The notes under the pieces: model-generated
Told to the model about the DNA's origin: nothing
The model's database searches: none
Seen by the model: only the letters and a program-made list of their open reading frames with translations
Assembly (NCBI GenBank): GCA_014653835.1
Contig: JACWDY010000001.1
Location: 210,961-274,960, forward strand
Reading direction: 5' to 3'
Length of the DNA stretch: 64,000 bases
Origin: Pelagibacterales bacterium SAG-MED28
Lineage (GTDB): Bacteria; Pseudomonadota; Alphaproteobacteria; Pelagibacterales; Pelagibacteraceae
Position numbers and translations under genes: made by a program
Shown: one piece after another, positions 29,534-41,786 of the stretch
Layout: the number at the start of each line of letters is the position of its first letter
How positions within the stretch are numbered: position 1 is the stretch's first letter

Positions 29534-31194
29534 TAGACTCTCGCAATATTAATATTTGTAAAAGGTTTTTTTCCAGTTTTTTCTCTAACAATTCTTCTGC
29601 AGTTTTGCTTGATAGTTTCTATTAAATTATTTTGTTGGTTTTTAGAATCTAAGGAAAAAGTTCTACAAATATTTAAAATCTCATCTTCTATGTCGAAGAT
29701 AAAAGGTTCATGTTCATTATTCTCTGGAATGCCTTTGAATGAAATAATGGGTTTTTTAATTTTTCCATTATTTGAAACGATTAAAGTAATTTCTAAATAG
29801 CCGTTCAATGATAGATTTTTTCTCTCTTTAATTGATTGTGAGTCACTTTCAACATTAACACTTCCATCTAAATAAACACGTCCAGATGGTGCTTTATCTA
29901 TAATTGCTGGATGTTCATTTGGAAGAATTTTAATGATATCACCATTTTCTATTAATAAGGCTTTTGGAACTTGCATCTCTTTGGCAAAAGATACATGTTC
30001 TACCATATGCCTATGCTCTCCATGTACAGGAATAACACATTTTGGTTTCACCCATTTGTACATATCTTTTAAATCGTCTCTATTAGGATGACCTGACACA
30101 TGAACAAATGCGTTCTCCTCCGTAATAATTTCTATTTTGTTTTTTACTATCAAATTCTGAAGTTGATATAATTTTTTCTCATTTCCGGGAATAATTTTTG
30201 ATGAGAAAATAACACAATCGCCAGACTCTAAAAAAACTTCTGGATGTACTCCGTTAATTATTCTAGTCATTGCTCCCATTGGTTCTCCTTGGCTTCCAGT
30301 TGCTAAATATAGAATTTTATTTTTTTCAATTTTTTTGGCTTCTCTTGGATCAACAGGATCAATCATTCCTTTAAGATAACCGCACTTTTTTGCTGCTTTA
30401 TAAATTCGTTGCATTGATCTTCCAACTAAACAAATATTTCTTCCAGTTTTTTTTGCGCAATAAAAAATAGACTCCATTCTTGCGACGTTAGAGGCAAAAG
30501 ATGTTACTAGTAGTCTACTGGTTTTTAATTCCATAATCCTTAAAAGACTATCTCTTACTTCTGACTCAGAACCTGCTCTTCCTGGGCTAAATATATTTGT
30601 TGAATCACAAATCATAGCTGAGACGCCATTATCACCAATTTTTTTTAGTTTTGCTTCATCAATTGTTCCACCTATTAATGGATTAGGATCAATTTTCCAA
30701 TCTCCGGTATGCAATATGGTCCCTAGTGGAGTTTTAATGCAAAGACCATTAGGTTCTAGAATAGAATGTGTTAAAGTTACAAAATCAATTTCAAAGTGTC
30801 CAAGTTTAATTTTACTATTTAGTGCTACAATTTTTAAATATGAAAGTATGTCTATTTTTTTTTCTTTAAATTTCTCTATTAGTAATGTCGCTGTAAAAGG
30901 AGTTGCATAAATTTTACATTTTAGTTTGGGCCAAATATGAGCTACAGCTCCAATATGATCTTCATGAGCATGCGTTAAAACTATACCAAGTAAATCGTTT
31001 TTTTTATCAATTATAAAACCTGGGTCAGGCATAATTAAATCTACTCCAGGAATAGAGTCATCAGCAAAAGAAACACCCATGTCTACAATAATCCATTTAT
31101 GATCATTTTCTTTACCATAAGCATAAAGATTCATATTTGCTCCTATTTCACCAGAGCCACCTAAAGGACAAAAAAGTAGTTCTTCTTTACTCAT
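29533..31194 (-). CDS. Ribonuclease J-type metallo-beta-lactamase RNase
   Basis: PLGGSGEIGANMNLYAYG, LTHAHEDHIGAV, LHTGDWKIDPNP, ATGSQGEPMGAMTRI, HVSGHPNRDDLKDMYKWVKPKCVIPVHGE. Confidence 0.93.
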   Translation of the reverse strand: MSKEELLFCPLGGSGEIGANMNLYAYGKENDHKWIIVDMGVSFADDSIPGVDLIMPDPGFIIDKKNDLLGIVLTHAHEDHIGAVAHIWPKLKCKIYATPFTATLLIEKFKEKKIDILSYLKIVALNSKIKLGHFEIDFVTLTHSILEPNGLCIKTPLGTILHTGDWKIDPNPLIGGTIDEAKLKKIGDNGVSAMICDSTNIFSPGRAGSESEVRDSLLRIMELKTSRLLVTSFASNVARMESIFYCAKKTGRNICLVGRSMQRIYKAAKKCGYLKGMIDPVDPREAKKIEKNKILYLATGSQGEPMGAMTRIINGVHPEVFLESGDCVIFSSKIIPGNEKKLYQLQNLIVKNKIEIITEENAFVHVSGHPNRDDLKDMYKWVKPKCVIPVHGEHRHMVEHVSFAKEMQVPKALLIENGDIIKILPNEHPAIIDKAPSGRVYLDGSVNVESDSQSIKERKNLSLNGYLEITLIVSNNGKIKKPIISFKGIPENNEHEPFIFDIEDEILNICRTFSLDSKNQQNNLIETIKQNCRRIVREKTGKKPFTNINIARV

Positions 31195-31937
31195 ATAAAT
31201 TCTTTATAAACTTTTGAAATGCCTTTAACAGTAATATTTTGATCAACAAATATTTTTCTTTTTATCACTTTCTTAAAAAAATTTGCATAACCTCCCGTAA
31301 GTATGATTTTATACTTAAGTTTTTCCTTGGAGATAATTTTGTTGATAATATTGTTTATTAAACCCTCGTAACCCCATACAAAGCCGGCGTTAAGTGCTTC
31401 TTTTGTATTCTTTCCATAAGTTCTTTGATGATTTTTTAAATTTATTTTTGGAAGTAAGGCGGTTGATTTAATTAAATTTTTCATGGAAAGCTTTATCCCA
31501 GGAGCAATTACGCCTCCCTCATATTTGCCATTTTTAATCACATCAAATGTAGTAGCTGTACCAAAATCTAAAACTAAACAATTTTTATACTTTTGTACGC
31601 CTATTGCATTTGCAATTCTGTCTGAGCCTAATCGATGTTTATTCTTAATATTTATTCTTATAATTTTTTTTAAATCAAAATCTTTTATTTCTAAAAATTT
31701 ATATTGAGATTTTTTAAATTTTTTCTTTATTTCTTTAAATGCTTTTGGAACTACACTTGAAAACAAAAAAACTTTATTTAAATCTTTTGTCAATTTATTA
31801 GAGAGAAATTTCTTTAAAAAAATACCTTTATAAATTTTATCTGTTTGAAATTCATAAGATCTTAAAATTTTAAACTCTTTGTTTAAAATACATAATTTTG
31901 TTGAAGTATTTCCTATATCGCCAATTAAATATTTCAT
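31191..31937 (-). CDS. coaX: Type III pantothenate kinase
   Basis: LIGDIGNTSTKLCI, LGSDRIANAIGVQKYKNCLVLDFGTATTFDVI, GGVIAPGIKLSMKNL. Confidence 0.92.
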   Translation of the reverse strand: MKYLIGDIGNTSTKLCILNKEFKILRSYEFQTDKIYKGIFLKKFLSNKLTKDLNKVFLFSSVVPKAFKEIKKKFKKSQYKFLEIKDFDLKKIIRINIKNKHRLGSDRIANAIGVQKYKNCLVLDFGTATTFDVIKNGKYEGGVIAPGIKLSMKNLIKSTALLPKINLKNHQRTYGKNTKEALNAGFVWGYEGLINNIINKIISKEKLKYKIILTGGYANFFKKVIKRKIFVDQNITVKGISKVYKEFI

Positions 31938-32503
31938 GCTTTATTAGTATATTTTATTAAATCTAAATAAGAGTATTTTTGTGTTTTTATTAGAAATTTT
32001 TCATATTTTTTTTTTATTATGTAAAGCAGCTTATTATTATCAATATTTCTATTAATTATATATTTTAAACAAGTTGATGAAAAACTTTTGATATTTGGGT
32101 CGAAATTAGTATTTATGCCCATTCCAACTATTAAGAATTTCTTTTTTCCGTAAATAATTGTTTCCTGTAAAATTCCGCAAATTTTTTTTTTACTAAACAA
32201 TAAGTCATTCGGCCATTTAATCTTAATTTTTTTTTTAAATTCTTTAGAAATTATATGTCTTATCAAATAAGCATTTAAAATAGCAAAATGTTTGAAATTA
32301 ATTTTTCTTTGGTTTAATTCAAAAAAAATAGTAAAAAATAGATTGCCTTTTTTTGAAATCCATTTCTTTCCCATTGTTCCTCTGCCTCTTGTTTGCTTCA
32401 AAGAAGTAATTATAGTTGGTTTTGAATACTTGCTCTTAATAAGTCTTAAAGCTGTATCATTTGTACTTTTTACACTTTTAAATTTTAATAATTTTATTTT
32501 CAT
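31934..32503 (-). CDS. birA: Biotin--[acetyl-CoA-carboxylase] ligase
   Basis: FKSVKSTNDTALRL, QTRGRGTMGKKWISKKGNLFFTIFF, KIKWPNDLLFSKKKICGILQE, GMGINTN. Start set to ATG 32503 rather than 32578. Confidence 0.88.
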   Translation of the reverse strand: MKIKLLKFKSVKSTNDTALRLIKSKYSKPTIITSLKQTRGRGTMGKKWISKKGNLFFTIFFELNQRKINFKHFAILNAYLIRHIISKEFKKKIKIKWPNDLLFSKKKICGILQETIIYGKKKFLIVGMGINTNFDPNIKSFSSTCLKYIINRNIDNNKLLYIIKKKYEKFLIKTQKYSYLDLIKYTNKA

Positions 32504-33918
32504 TAATAAATAAATAACGACTCTGCAATATTGTTTAATGCTGAGGGATATAAAAAGAAGGTTAATAAGGTGATACAACTTATTAAAATTGATAATTGAG
32601 CGAATTTATTTTTAGGGGCATCAAATGTTATTACGCTATCATCAAAATATATCGTTTTGATTATTTTAAGATAATAAAAAGCTGATATTACTGTGGTAAG
32701 TAAACCAATTATTGCTAGCGCATACATCTTTTGTTCAAGTACTGCCGTAAATACATAAAATTTTGCAAAAAAACCTCCAAGTGGCGGTATACCAGCTAAA
32801 GAAAATAATATTACTAAAAATGAAATAGCTATAATGGGATGCTTTCTTGAAATTCCAGAAAGATCTGAAATTTTTTCTTTATATTCACCATCTTTTTTTA
32901 ATAGGTATAGACATGAGAAAGCTCCAATATTCATTATTACGTAAATAGCTATATAAACTATTGCACTTTCATATCCTGAAATAACGCCGGTAGCCACACC
33001 CGCTAAAGCGTATCCTATGTGACCAATAGAGCTGTAAGCTAAAAGTCTTTTTATATTTGTTTGACCAATTGCGGCTACTGCACCTAAAATCATAGATGCC
33101 AAAGATATAAAAATAATAATTGTTTGCCATTCTAATAATATATTTGAAAAAGGAATATGCATAAACTTAATCAAAATTGCGAGACCTGCAACTTTTGGAA
33201 CTACAGCGAAATAACTTGTAATTGATGTTGGTGCACCTTCATATACGTCTGGTGTCCACATGTGAAAAGGAACTGCAGAAACTTTAAAAGCTAAACCAAC
33301 TAAAATAAATACCATAGCGAAAACTGCTCCAATATTTTCTTTATTTAATTCGTTTGCTATTAAGTCAAAATTCGTTGACCCAGTAAAACCATATAATAAC
33401 GAACATCCATAAAGAAGTAAGCCTGAGGATAAAGCACTTAGCACAAAATATTTAATGCCTGACTCTGAAGACCTTAAATTGTCTCTGTCAATTGATGCGA
33501 GTATATAAAGCGATAAAGATTGAAGTTCTAAGCCAAGATAAAATAATATAATGTCGTTAGAACTTACCATGAAAAACATTCCTAAAATTGAAAGTAAAAT
33601 AATAATTGGGTATTCAAATTTTCCTAATTTACTATCAATTATAAAAGCTTTAGATGAATTAAGGACGAATAAACTTGAGATCAGTATTAAAATTTTAAAA
33701 AAATTTGAGTAAGCATCTCTTGAAAAACTATCTAAGAATATTTTTTCAGAACTATTATAATTGTTAAATATTATAGCTATAGTCACTAGAATTATTATTG
33801 AACTTAAATTAAAGATCAGATTAAAACTATTCTTAATAAAAACTCCAATCATTAAAGCAGAAAAAATTGATATAGTTAAAAATATTTCTGGGAGTAATAC
33901 ATTTAAATTGTTTATCAT
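32503..33918 (-). CDS. nuoN: NADH-quinone oxidoreductase subunit N
   Basis: Polytopic antiporter-like subunit; LGLELQSLSLYILA, FHMWTPDVYEGAPTSITSYFAVVPK; end of nuo operon. Confidence 0.94.
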   Translation of the reverse strand: MINNLNVLLPEIFLTISIFSALMIGVFIKNSFNLIFNLSSIIILVTIAIIFNNYNSSEKIFLDSFSRDAYSNFFKILILISSLFVLNSSKAFIIDSKLGKFEYPIIILLSILGMFFMVSSNDIILFYLGLELQSLSLYILASIDRDNLRSSESGIKYFVLSALSSGLLLYGCSLLYGFTGSTNFDLIANELNKENIGAVFAMVFILVGLAFKVSAVPFHMWTPDVYEGAPTSITSYFAVVPKVAGLAILIKFMHIPFSNILLEWQTIIIFISLASMILGAVAAIGQTNIKRLLAYSSIGHIGYALAGVATGVISGYESAIVYIAIYVIMNIGAFSCLYLLKKDGEYKEKISDLSGISRKHPIIAISFLVILFSLAGIPPLGGFFAKFYVFTAVLEQKMYALAIIGLLTTVISAFYYLKIIKTIYFDDSVITFDAPKNKFAQLSILISCITLLTFFLYPSALNNIAESLFIY

Positions 33919-35405
33919 TAATTTAATCCTTTTGATTTAATTGCTATCTCATAATTATTTATCAAATTATCTACAGAGAAATTTACAGTATCTATTAATG
34001 GAACAGGATAAAAACCAAAATAAATTACTAGTAAGCCTAAAGGAACTAACATCAATGTCTCTAGTTTATTAACATCTTTCAAAATTTTAATTTCACTATT
34101 ATTCGTGTTTCCAAAAATAACTCTTTTGCTAAGCCAGAGCATATAGGCTGCTCCAAGAACAACTCCAAAAGTAGCAATCATTGCAATCAAATAATTTTTT
34201 TGAAAAGCTCCAGTCAAAACCAAAAACTCACCTAAAAATCCTGAAGTTCCTGGAAGGCCTAAACCTGCTAAAGCAAAGATTATAAATAAAAAAGAATATT
34301 TTGGTAGATAATTTACTAATCCTCCGTATGTACTTATCATTCTCGAGTGCAGTCTGTCATATACAACTCCCACACATAAAAAAAGCGCCGCAGAAATTAA
34401 TCCATGACTTATCATTTGAAAAATACTTCCCTCAATACCTTGTTTTGTAAAAGTAAAAATACCCAAAGTAACATATCCCATATGAGCAACAGAGGAATAG
34501 GCGATTAGTTTTTTCATGTCCTCCTGCATTAAAGCTACTAATGATGTATAAATAATTGCAATTATACTTAAGGTAAAAATTAATGGGGTAAAGTATTCAG
34601 ATGCTAAAGGAAACATAGGTAGCGAAAATCTTAAAAAACCGTAACCCGCCATTTTAAGAAGTATTGCAGCTAATATCACTGAACCCGCAGTCGGTGCTTC
34701 AACATGGGCGTCTGGTAACCAAGTATGAACAGGCCACATTGGCGTCTTAACTGCGAAAGAACTAAAAAAAGCTAGCCATAATATATTTTGATATTCTTTA
34801 GGTATTTTTATCTCGTATATTTGTGTGATGTCTGTTGTGCCCGTTAACCAATAAATAAATATTATAGCCGCTAACATTAAAACTGAACCTAAAAGGGTAA
34901 AAAGAAAGAATTTAAAAGCTGAATAAACTCTTTTAGGTCCGCCCCAAACTCCTATGATTAAAAACATTGGAATTAATCCTGCTTCAAAAAAAAGATAGAA
35001 TACTACTAAATCTAAAGAGCAGAAAACACCTAACATAAATGTTTCGAGTATTAAAATTGCAATCAGAAACTCTTTAATTCTTGTTTTAACACTGTTGACA
35101 CAAGATATAATGCAAATTGGAGTTATAAAAGTTGTAAGCACTATAAAAAGTATCGAAATACCATCAACACCTAATTTAAATTTTATAAAATCATTTATCC
35201 AAGATTTTTCCTCTAAAAATTGAAAATCTGAAGATGATAAATCTAGTGAGAACCAAACAAATAAAGATAATATAAACGTAGCTAAACTACTAAAAAGAGA
35301 AATATAAATTGCGCTATTATCATTTTTTTGCCCTTTTGATAAAAAAATAAAAATAGAACTAATTAATGGTAAAAATATTAGAGTCGTTAAAATTGGAAAA
35401 TTCAT
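33918..35405 (-). CDS. nuoM: NADH-quinone oxidoreductase subunit M
   Basis: FFEAGLIPMFLIIGVWGG, VKTPMWPVHTWLPDAHVEAPTAGSVILAAILLKMAGYG. Confidence 0.95.
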   Translation of the reverse strand: MNFPILTTLIFLPLISSIFIFLSKGQKNDNSAIYISLFSSLATFILSLFVWFSLDLSSSDFQFLEEKSWINDFIKFKLGVDGISILFIVLTTFITPICIISCVNSVKTRIKEFLIAILILETFMLGVFCSLDLVVFYLFFEAGLIPMFLIIGVWGGPKRVYSAFKFFLFTLLGSVLMLAAIIFIYWLTGTTDITQIYEIKIPKEYQNILWLAFFSSFAVKTPMWPVHTWLPDAHVEAPTAGSVILAAILLKMAGYGFLRFSLPMFPLASEYFTPLIFTLSIIAIIYTSLVALMQEDMKKLIAYSSVAHMGYVTLGIFTFTKQGIEGSIFQMISHGLISAALFLCVGVVYDRLHSRMISTYGGLVNYLPKYSFLFIIFALAGLGLPGTSGFLGEFLVLTGAFQKNYLIAMIATFGVVLGAAYMLWLSKRVIFGNTNNSEIKILKDVNKLETLMLVPLGLLVIYFGFYPVPLIDTVNFSVDNLINNYEIAIKSKGLN

Positions 35406-35406
35406 T

Positions 35407-37314
35407 TTAATTTAAAATTAAGTAAGTTAATAAAACAGATAAACCTATAAGCATTGCAAAAGCATAATCATAAATAAAACCCGTTTGAAAAAGACCTGCT
35501 TTGTTAGAAAGTTTCTTAATCAGTTTTGAGATGCCATCAGGTCCAAATCTATCTATGAAGCCTAGGTCACCTTGTTTCCAGAGAAAAGATCCGATCTTTT
35601 TTGCAGGAAATACAAAAAGCTTTTCATATAAATCATCTATATACCATTTATTAAGTAAAAAATTATAGAGGGGTAGGTTTGTTTTTTTGAAGTCATCTAA
35701 AATTTTAGTATTATAAATAAAATAATAGTAGGCAATTGGAATAGATATAACTACCAATGTTGGTGTTAAAAATAAAAACCAAATAGGAATCGGGACATGT
35801 TTAATCTCATCCAAAAAAAATACTGATGCTTGCCAAAAATCATTACTATGATGCCCTATAAATGTTTCTTTAAATAAATATCCAGAAAATACTGCTCCTA
35901 TAGCTAAAAGCAATAATGGAGCTAACATAACAAAAGGAGATTCGTGAGTTTCATTAATTGGTATGTTCTTATTATTGTAGGGGCCGTGAAAAGTTTTAAA
36001 AAATAGTCTCCAAGAGTATATCGAGGTCAAAAACGCGGTAAATATTCCAATTGAGGCAGCATAATTTCCTAATGATGAGCCTCTTAAATAAGCAAATTCA
36101 ATTATTGCATCTTTCGAATAAAATCCTGATAAAAAGGGAAAGCCAGTTAATGCTAAAGTTCCTATTAACATTAAAGCATAAGTATATGGAAGTTTTTTTC
36201 TAATTCCGCCCATATTTCTAATATCTTGCTCATCTTTGAAAGCATGTATTACTGAACCAGATCCTAAAAATAACAATGCCTTAAAAAAAGCATGAGTGAA
36301 AAGATGAAACATTGCTACATGATAAGCACCAACGCCAGCAGCAAAAAACATATATCCTAATTGACTACAGGTAGAATATGCTACTATTTTTTTAATATCA
36401 TTTTGAACTAAGGCGACGGAAGCTGCAAAAATTGCTGTTATCATTCCAACAATAGTCACTAAATTTAGAGCAGTTTCGGAATATTCAAAAAGCGGTGAAC
36501 ATCTCACCACTAAGAATACTCCTGCAGTTACCATTGTAGCAGCATGAATTAATGCTGAAACAGGGGTCGGTCCCTCCATTGCATCTGGTAACCAAGTATG
36601 TAAGAGAAATTGAGCAGATTTACCCATAGCCCCAATAAATAAAAATATACAAATTAAGGTAATTAAAGATGACTCAAAGCCAAAAAATACTAATTTATTT
36701 TCTATAAATTGTGGAGCTGTATCAAAAACTTCTTGAAAATTTATAGTTCCAAAATAAAAAAAAATAAGGAAAATTCCTATTGCTAAACCAAAATCACCCA
36801 CTCTATTGACTATAAAAGCTTTAATTGCTGCATTGTTTGCGCTTTCTTTTTTATACCAAAATCCGATTAATAAATAAGAACATAAACCAACTCCCTCCCA
36901 GCCAAAAAATAATTGTAAAAAATTATCTGAGACAACAAGTACAAGCATTGAAAAGGTGAATAGAGACAAGTAAGACATAAATCTTGGTTTATAAGGATCA
37001 TGGCTCATATAACCAATTGAATAAATATGAACTAATGCTGAAACAAAAGTTACTACCAAAAGCATCACTGAACTCAATGGATCAATATTAATTGACCAGT
37101 TCGCTACAAAATTTCCTGAGCTAATCCATTCAAATATTTTGTAGTTACCGTACTCTCCGGTTTGCAAGCCTTTCCAAAATAGTATTATTGAAAAAATAGC
37201 AGACAAGCTTACAAATAAACTCGTAGTTATCTCTGCAAAGTATTTTACTAATTTTCTACCTAGGTAACCAAAAATTGAACCTAACAGAGGAAGAAAAATG
37301 ATAGCGTATTCCAT
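35407..37314 (-). CDS. nuoL: NADH-quinone oxidoreductase subunit L
   Basis: FGWEGVGLCSYLLIGFWY, GKSAQFLLHTWLPDAMEGPTPVSALIHAATMVTAGVFL. Confidence 0.95.
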   Translation of the reverse strand: MEYAIIFLPLLGSIFGYLGRKLVKYFAEITTSLFVSLSAIFSIILFWKGLQTGEYGNYKIFEWISSGNFVANWSINIDPLSSVMLLVVTFVSALVHIYSIGYMSHDPYKPRFMSYLSLFTFSMLVLVVSDNFLQLFFGWEGVGLCSYLLIGFWYKKESANNAAIKAFIVNRVGDFGLAIGIFLIFFYFGTINFQEVFDTAPQFIENKLVFFGFESSLITLICIFLFIGAMGKSAQFLLHTWLPDAMEGPTPVSALIHAATMVTAGVFLVVRCSPLFEYSETALNLVTIVGMITAIFAASVALVQNDIKKIVAYSTCSQLGYMFFAAGVGAYHVAMFHLFTHAFFKALLFLGSGSVIHAFKDEQDIRNMGGIRKKLPYTYALMLIGTLALTGFPFLSGFYSKDAIIEFAYLRGSSLGNYAASIGIFTAFLTSIYSWRLFFKTFHGPYNNKNIPINETHESPFVMLAPLLLLAIGAVFSGYLFKETFIGHHSNDFWQASVFFLDEIKHVPIPIWFLFLTPTLVVISIPIAYYYFIYNTKILDDFKKTNLPLYNFLLNKWYIDDLYEKLFVFPAKKIGSFLWKQGDLGFIDRFGPDGISKLIKKLSNKAGLFQTGFIYDYAFAMLIGLSVLLTYLILN

Positions 37315-37629
37315 CTATCCTTTCATACCGTGAATATCTTCAACTCGAATTGACCCTTTGTTTCTATAATAAATTACAATTATTGCTAAACCAATGGCTG
37401 CTTCAGCTGCTGCAACAGTTAAAATTAACATTGTAAATATTTGACCAACTATATCACCAGAAAAAATTGAAAAAGATATAAGATTTATATTTACAGCAAG
37501 CAAAATCAGCTCAATTGACATTAAAATTACAATCACATTTTTTCTATTTAAAAAAATACCTATTACTCCTAAAAAAAATACAATAGCTCCTAAGGATAAA
37601 TAATGACCAAGTCCAATTTCAATCATCAA
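37315..37629 (-). CDS. nuoK: NADH-quinone oxidoreductase subunit K
   Basis: [54 protein letters not shown]. Confidence 0.95.
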   Translation of the reverse strand: MMIEIGLGHYLSLGAIVFFLGVIGIFLNRKNVIVILMSIELILLAVNINLISFSIFSGDIVGQIFTMLILTVAAAEAAIGLAIIVIYYRNKGSIRVEDIHGMKG

Positions 37630-38245
37630 TTTTTACTCCCTCGTTTGATTTAACTTCTCTGAGTTCAATTGATGACGAAGGATTTCTAGAAATTTGATTA
37701 AAATAACTTTGTTTTTTTACTCCTTTTCTTTGTCTAAAAGTTAATAGAATAGCTCCAATCATGGAAAGTAAAAGTATTACCCCAGACAATTGAAAGTATA
37801 AAATGTAGTCAGTGTACATGACTAGACCTAATTGGTGGGTGTTAGAGATATCAGATATATATAATGTATTACTGGACATAAGATCGTCTTTATATTTCCA
37901 ACCACCAACAACTACTAATAATTCTAAAAGAATTAATACACTTACAATCAATCCTATAGGAATATGAGTTGATTTTTTCCCGATAAACCAAGACTGTTTT
38001 TGCTCAGCTACATTAAGCATCATTACTACAAATAAAAATAGTACTGCTACTGCTCCAACATAGACGATTAATATTATCATGCCTAAAAATTCAGCTCCAA
38101 CCATGATAAAAAGACATCCAACAGAAATAAAATCTAAGATTAAAAAGAAAACCGAGTTAACGGTATTTCTTGAAGTAATAACCATTAAGGAAGAAAAAAT
38201 AGCTATTATTGAAAAAAAATAAAAAAAGATAGAGTGGGCTAACAT
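37619..38245 (-). CDS. nuoJ: NADH-quinone oxidoreductase subunit J
   Basis: [27 protein letters not shown]. Confidence 0.94.
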   Translation of the reverse strand: MLAHSIFFYFFSIIAIFSSLMVITSRNTVNSVFFLILDFISVGCLFIMVGAEFLGMIILIVYVGAVAVLFLFVVMMLNVAEQKQSWFIGKKSTHIPIGLIVSVLILLELLVVVGGWKYKDDLMSSNTLYISDISNTHQLGLVMYTDYILYFQLSGVILLLSMIGAILLTFRQRKGVKKQSYFNQISRNPSSSIELREVKSNEGVKIDD

Positions 38246-38731
38246 TTATCTGTAAGGTTTATCTAACTTAATATTCTTAGCTAAAACTGACTCCCATCTA
38301 TCCCCATTGTCTAACAATTTTTGTTTATTGTAATAAAGTTCTTCTCTTGTTTCAGTTGCAAATTCAAAATTAGGACCTTGAACTATTGCGTCTACGGGAC
38401 AAGACTCTTGGCACAAACCACAGTAAATACATTTTAGCATGTCGATATCATATCTAGTAGTCTTTCTGCTACCGTCACTTCTTTCAGCTGACTCAATGGT
38501 AATGGCTTGAGCTGGACAAACTGCTTCGCAAAGTTTACACGCAATGCATCTTTCTTCTCCATTAGAGTACCTTCTTAAAGCGTGTTCACCTCTCATACGT
38601 GGACTAATTGGTCCTTTTTCAAAAGGATAATTTATAGTTTTTGATTTTTTAAACATCTCTTTAATAGCCATTATTAAACCTTTCACAAACTCTACTAATA
38701 AAATAGTTTTTAAAATTCTTACCAAAGTCAT
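38246..38731 (-). CDS. nuoI: NADH-quinone oxidoreductase subunit I
   Basis: Two 4Fe-4S motifs: [12 protein letters not shown] and [12 protein letters not shown]. Confidence 0.95.
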   Translation of the reverse strand: MTLVRILKTILLVEFVKGLIMAIKEMFKKSKTINYPFEKGPISPRMRGEHALRRYSNGEERCIACKLCEAVCPAQAITIESAERSDGSRKTTRYDIDMLKCIYCGLCQESCPVDAIVQGPNFEFATETREELYYNKQKLLDNGDRWESVLAKNIKLDKPYR

Positions 38732-39738
38732 TAAAAGTTTCCTTTCGGAAGTTTATCAAAATAAAATAAAAAACTTGCAGTTAGCACCAGATATATCAAG
38801 GAAAAAGGCAATAAAATTTTCCAACCTAATCTCATTAATTGGTCGTATCTATATCTTGGTACAATTGCTTTAACTAGTGCAAATAAAAAAAATAAAAATA
38901 AAATTTTCAATATCATCCAAATTGGTGCTGGAACTAAATTAAATGGGTAGATATCAATAATTGGTAACCAACCGCCTAAAAATAATATAGCCCCCATAGC
39001 ACACATTAGAAGTATATTTGCATATTCTCCAAGCCAAAACATTGCATACATCATTCCAGAATATTCAGTTTGATAACCGGCAACTAGTTCTGCTTCTGCT
39101 TCAGCTAAATCAAAAGGTGGTCTATTTGTTTCTGCTAAAGCGGAAATAAAAAAAATTACAAACATTGGAAATAAAGGAATTACGTACCACAACTCTCTTT
39201 GAGCTAAGACAATGTCTTTTAAATTTAGAGAACCAACACACAAAAGCACGTTAATAATAATAATTCCAATTGATACTTCGTATGAAACCATCTGGGCTGC
39301 GGATCTTATAGCTCCTAAAAAAGGATATTTAGAATTAGAAGCCCATCCTCCCATAATTATTCCGTAAACCCCAAGCGAAGAAACTGCAAATAAATATAAT
39401 ATACCAACATTTATATCAGATAGAACAAAGTCTTCACTCATTGGGATCACCGCCCAGGCAACTAAAGCAAGAGTCATTGTTACAATTGGAGCTAAAATAA
39501 AAACAGCTTTATTAGCACTAGCTGGGATGATTATTTCCTTAAAAATATATTTTAAAGCATCTGCTAATGTTTGAAGCAAACCAAATGGGCCAACGACGTT
39601 TGGACCTTTTCTTTTTTGAACTAAACCCCAAACCCTTCTATCTAACCATACAACCATAGCTACAGATACTAATATCGGCACTAGCATAAATAAGATTTTG
39701 TAAACTTCCTCACCTAAGACCTGTAAATATTCAAACAT
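38731..39738 (-). CDS. nuoH: NADH-quinone oxidoreductase subunit H
   Basis: [53 protein letters not shown]. Confidence 0.95.
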   Translation of the reverse strand: MFEYLQVLGEEVYKILFMLVPILVSVAMVVWLDRRVWGLVQKRKGPNVVGPFGLLQTLADALKYIFKEIIIPASANKAVFILAPIVTMTLALVAWAVIPMSEDFVLSDINVGILYLFAVSSLGVYGIIMGGWASNSKYPFLGAIRSAAQMVSYEVSIGIIIINVLLCVGSLNLKDIVLAQRELWYVIPLFPMFVIFFISALAETNRPPFDLAEAEAELVAGYQTEYSGMMYAMFWLGEYANILLMCAMGAILFLGGWLPIIDIYPFNLVPAPIWMILKILFLFFLFALVKAIVPRYRYDQLMRLGWKILLPFSLIYLVLTASFLFYFDKLPKGNF

Positions 39739-41786
39739 TAATTGTTAGTCCCATCTTTTATAGTTTTTTGCCGGATTTGCCTGCATTCACTCATTGTTTT
39801 TGACGAACGAGAAATAGAATTTGTGTAGTAATAGTCAAGTTCTCTAATACCAACTTCTTCGCTTATAAAGTCAGCTTCAATCTCATTCTTTTTTATTTCT
39901 TGTATTTTTGGTAATTCATTTAAATTAGAAAAATTTGAGACATTATTTAAAACTTCTTTTCTTAATTGATCAAAGTTTGATGTCTCATCTTTATAACCTA
40001 GTTTTTTAATAATGTGATTAAAAATTTTCCAATCTTCTAAAGACTCTCCGATTGGATATGAAGCTTTTTTACACTCTTGAAGTCTACCCTCTAAATTTTC
40101 ATATAAACCATTTTGTTCTGTATAAGTTGCACTAGGTAAGATTATATCTGCTAATTCAGCCCCTCTATCTCCATGACTACCTTGATAAACTACAAATTCA
40201 TTATCTTTTTTAAAATCAAGATTGTCTGAACCTAATAAATATAAAAGTTTAAATTTTTTGCTCTTTAAATTAATAAAGAATTGATTATGTGTTTCGGCAT
40301 TTAAAATTTTTAAATCTAATAGGCCTACTGTGGAAGCATTTTGAGTTAATATATTTAATGAATTCCAATTTTCATTGATTAAATTATTTTTTATTAAAAA
40401 AAATTTGAGTTTTTCAAAAATATATTTTCCACTTTTCAGTTCTAACGCGGATTCACCGATTATTATTATTGGTTTTTTTGCTAATAAAAGTTTTTTAGTA
40501 AATTCATGTTCGTTGTTTATAATTTTTTTGATTTCATCTGTCCTGTTGCCGATTATTTCATAGTCGTAAGTTAAATCACCAGGATCACCTATTGAAAAGA
40601 TTGGAACTTTTTTATTGACAAATGTTTTTCTTATTCTTGCATTTAAAATAGCCGCCTCATGTCTAGGATTTGTCCCAATTAGTAATATTAAATCTGACTC
40701 CTCTATTCCAGCTATTGAAGAATTAAAAATATAATTTATTTTTTCTTCGGAATTTACGTAAAAATTCTTCTCTCGAAATTCTAAGTTTTCACTTTTAAAT
40801 ACATTGAATAGCTTTTTAAAACCGATAGCGCTTTCCATATTAATCATATCACCAATATGTCCTGCTATTTCATCAGGTTGAAAAGATTGTATTTTCTCAA
40901 CTAAAAGAGCTATGGCCTCGTCCCAGCTAGATTTCTGTAGTTTATTTTCCTTCTTTATATATGGAACATCTAATCTTTGTTTTAATAGCCCGTCACATGA
41001 ATATCTAGTTTTGTCAGAAATCCATTCTTCATTAATCTCGTTATTTAATCTTGGTAAAATTCTTTTTACTTCCCAGTTGTAGGTGTCCACTCTTATATTT
41101 GAGCCCACAGCATCCATTACATCTATACTTTCAGTCTTTTTTAATTCCCATGGTCTGGCTTCAAATGCGTAAGGTTTAGATGTTAATGCTCCAACAGGGC
41201 ATAAATCAATTACGTTTGCAGATAACTCAGACTCCATAGATTTTTCTAAATAAGTTGTTATCTCCATATTTTCACCTCTACCTATAGCGCCAATTTCTGG
41301 AACTCCAGCTACTTCGGTTGCAAATCGTATGCATCTTGTGCAGTGAATACATCTTGTCATTTGAGTTTTAATTAAAGGACCCATGTACTTTTCTTTTACA
41401 TCTCTTTTGTTTTCAACAAATCTAGATTTATCTACTCCATAATAAAGCGATTGATCTTGTAAATCACATTCTCCACCTTGATCACATACAGGACAATCTA
41501 ATGGATGATTGGCTAGTAAAAATTCCATCACACCTTTTCTAGCTTTCTCAACAAAAGGAGTATTAGTTTTAATATTCATTCCTTCGGCTGCTGGCATAGC
41601 ACAAGAGGCTATCGGCTTTGGAGATTTTTCCATTTCAACTAAGCACATTCTGCAGTTTCCAGCTATTGAGAGTTTTTCGTGATAACAAAATCTTGGTATT
41701 TCTACATCTGCAAGCTCACAAGCTTGAAGAACTGTCATGCCTTTTTCAAATTCTATTTCTTTTCCATTTATTAGAATTTTAGGCAT
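39738..41786 (-). CDS. nuoG: NADH-quinone oxidoreductase subunit G
   Basis: N-terminal 2Fe-2S and [38 protein letters not shown]. Confidence 0.95.
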   Translation of the reverse strand: MPKILINGKEIEFEKGMTVLQACELADVEIPRFCYHEKLSIAGNCRMCLVEMEKSPKPIASCAMPAAEGMNIKTNTPFVEKARKGVMEFLLANHPLDCPVCDQGGECDLQDQSLYYGVDKSRFVENKRDVKEKYMGPLIKTQMTRCIHCTRCIRFATEVAGVPEIGAIGRGENMEITTYLEKSMESELSANVIDLCPVGALTSKPYAFEARPWELKKTESIDVMDAVGSNIRVDTYNWEVKRILPRLNNEINEEWISDKTRYSCDGLLKQRLDVPYIKKENKLQKSSWDEAIALLVEKIQSFQPDEIAGHIGDMINMESAIGFKKLFNVFKSENLEFREKNFYVNSEEKINYIFNSSIAGIEESDLILLIGTNPRHEAAILNARIRKTFVNKKVPIFSIGDPGDLTYDYEIIGNRTDEIKKIINNEHEFTKKLLLAKKPIIIIGESALELKSGKYIFEKLKFFLIKNNLINENWNSLNILTQNASTVGLLDLKILNAETHNQFFINLKSKKFKLLYLLGSDNLDFKKDNEFVVYQGSHGDRGAELADIILPSATYTEQNGLYENLEGRLQECKKASYPIGESLEDWKIFNHIIKKLGYKDETSNFDQLRKEVLNNVSNFSNLNELPKIQEIKKNEIEADFISEEVGIRELDYYYTNSISRSSKTMSECRQIRQKTIKDGTNN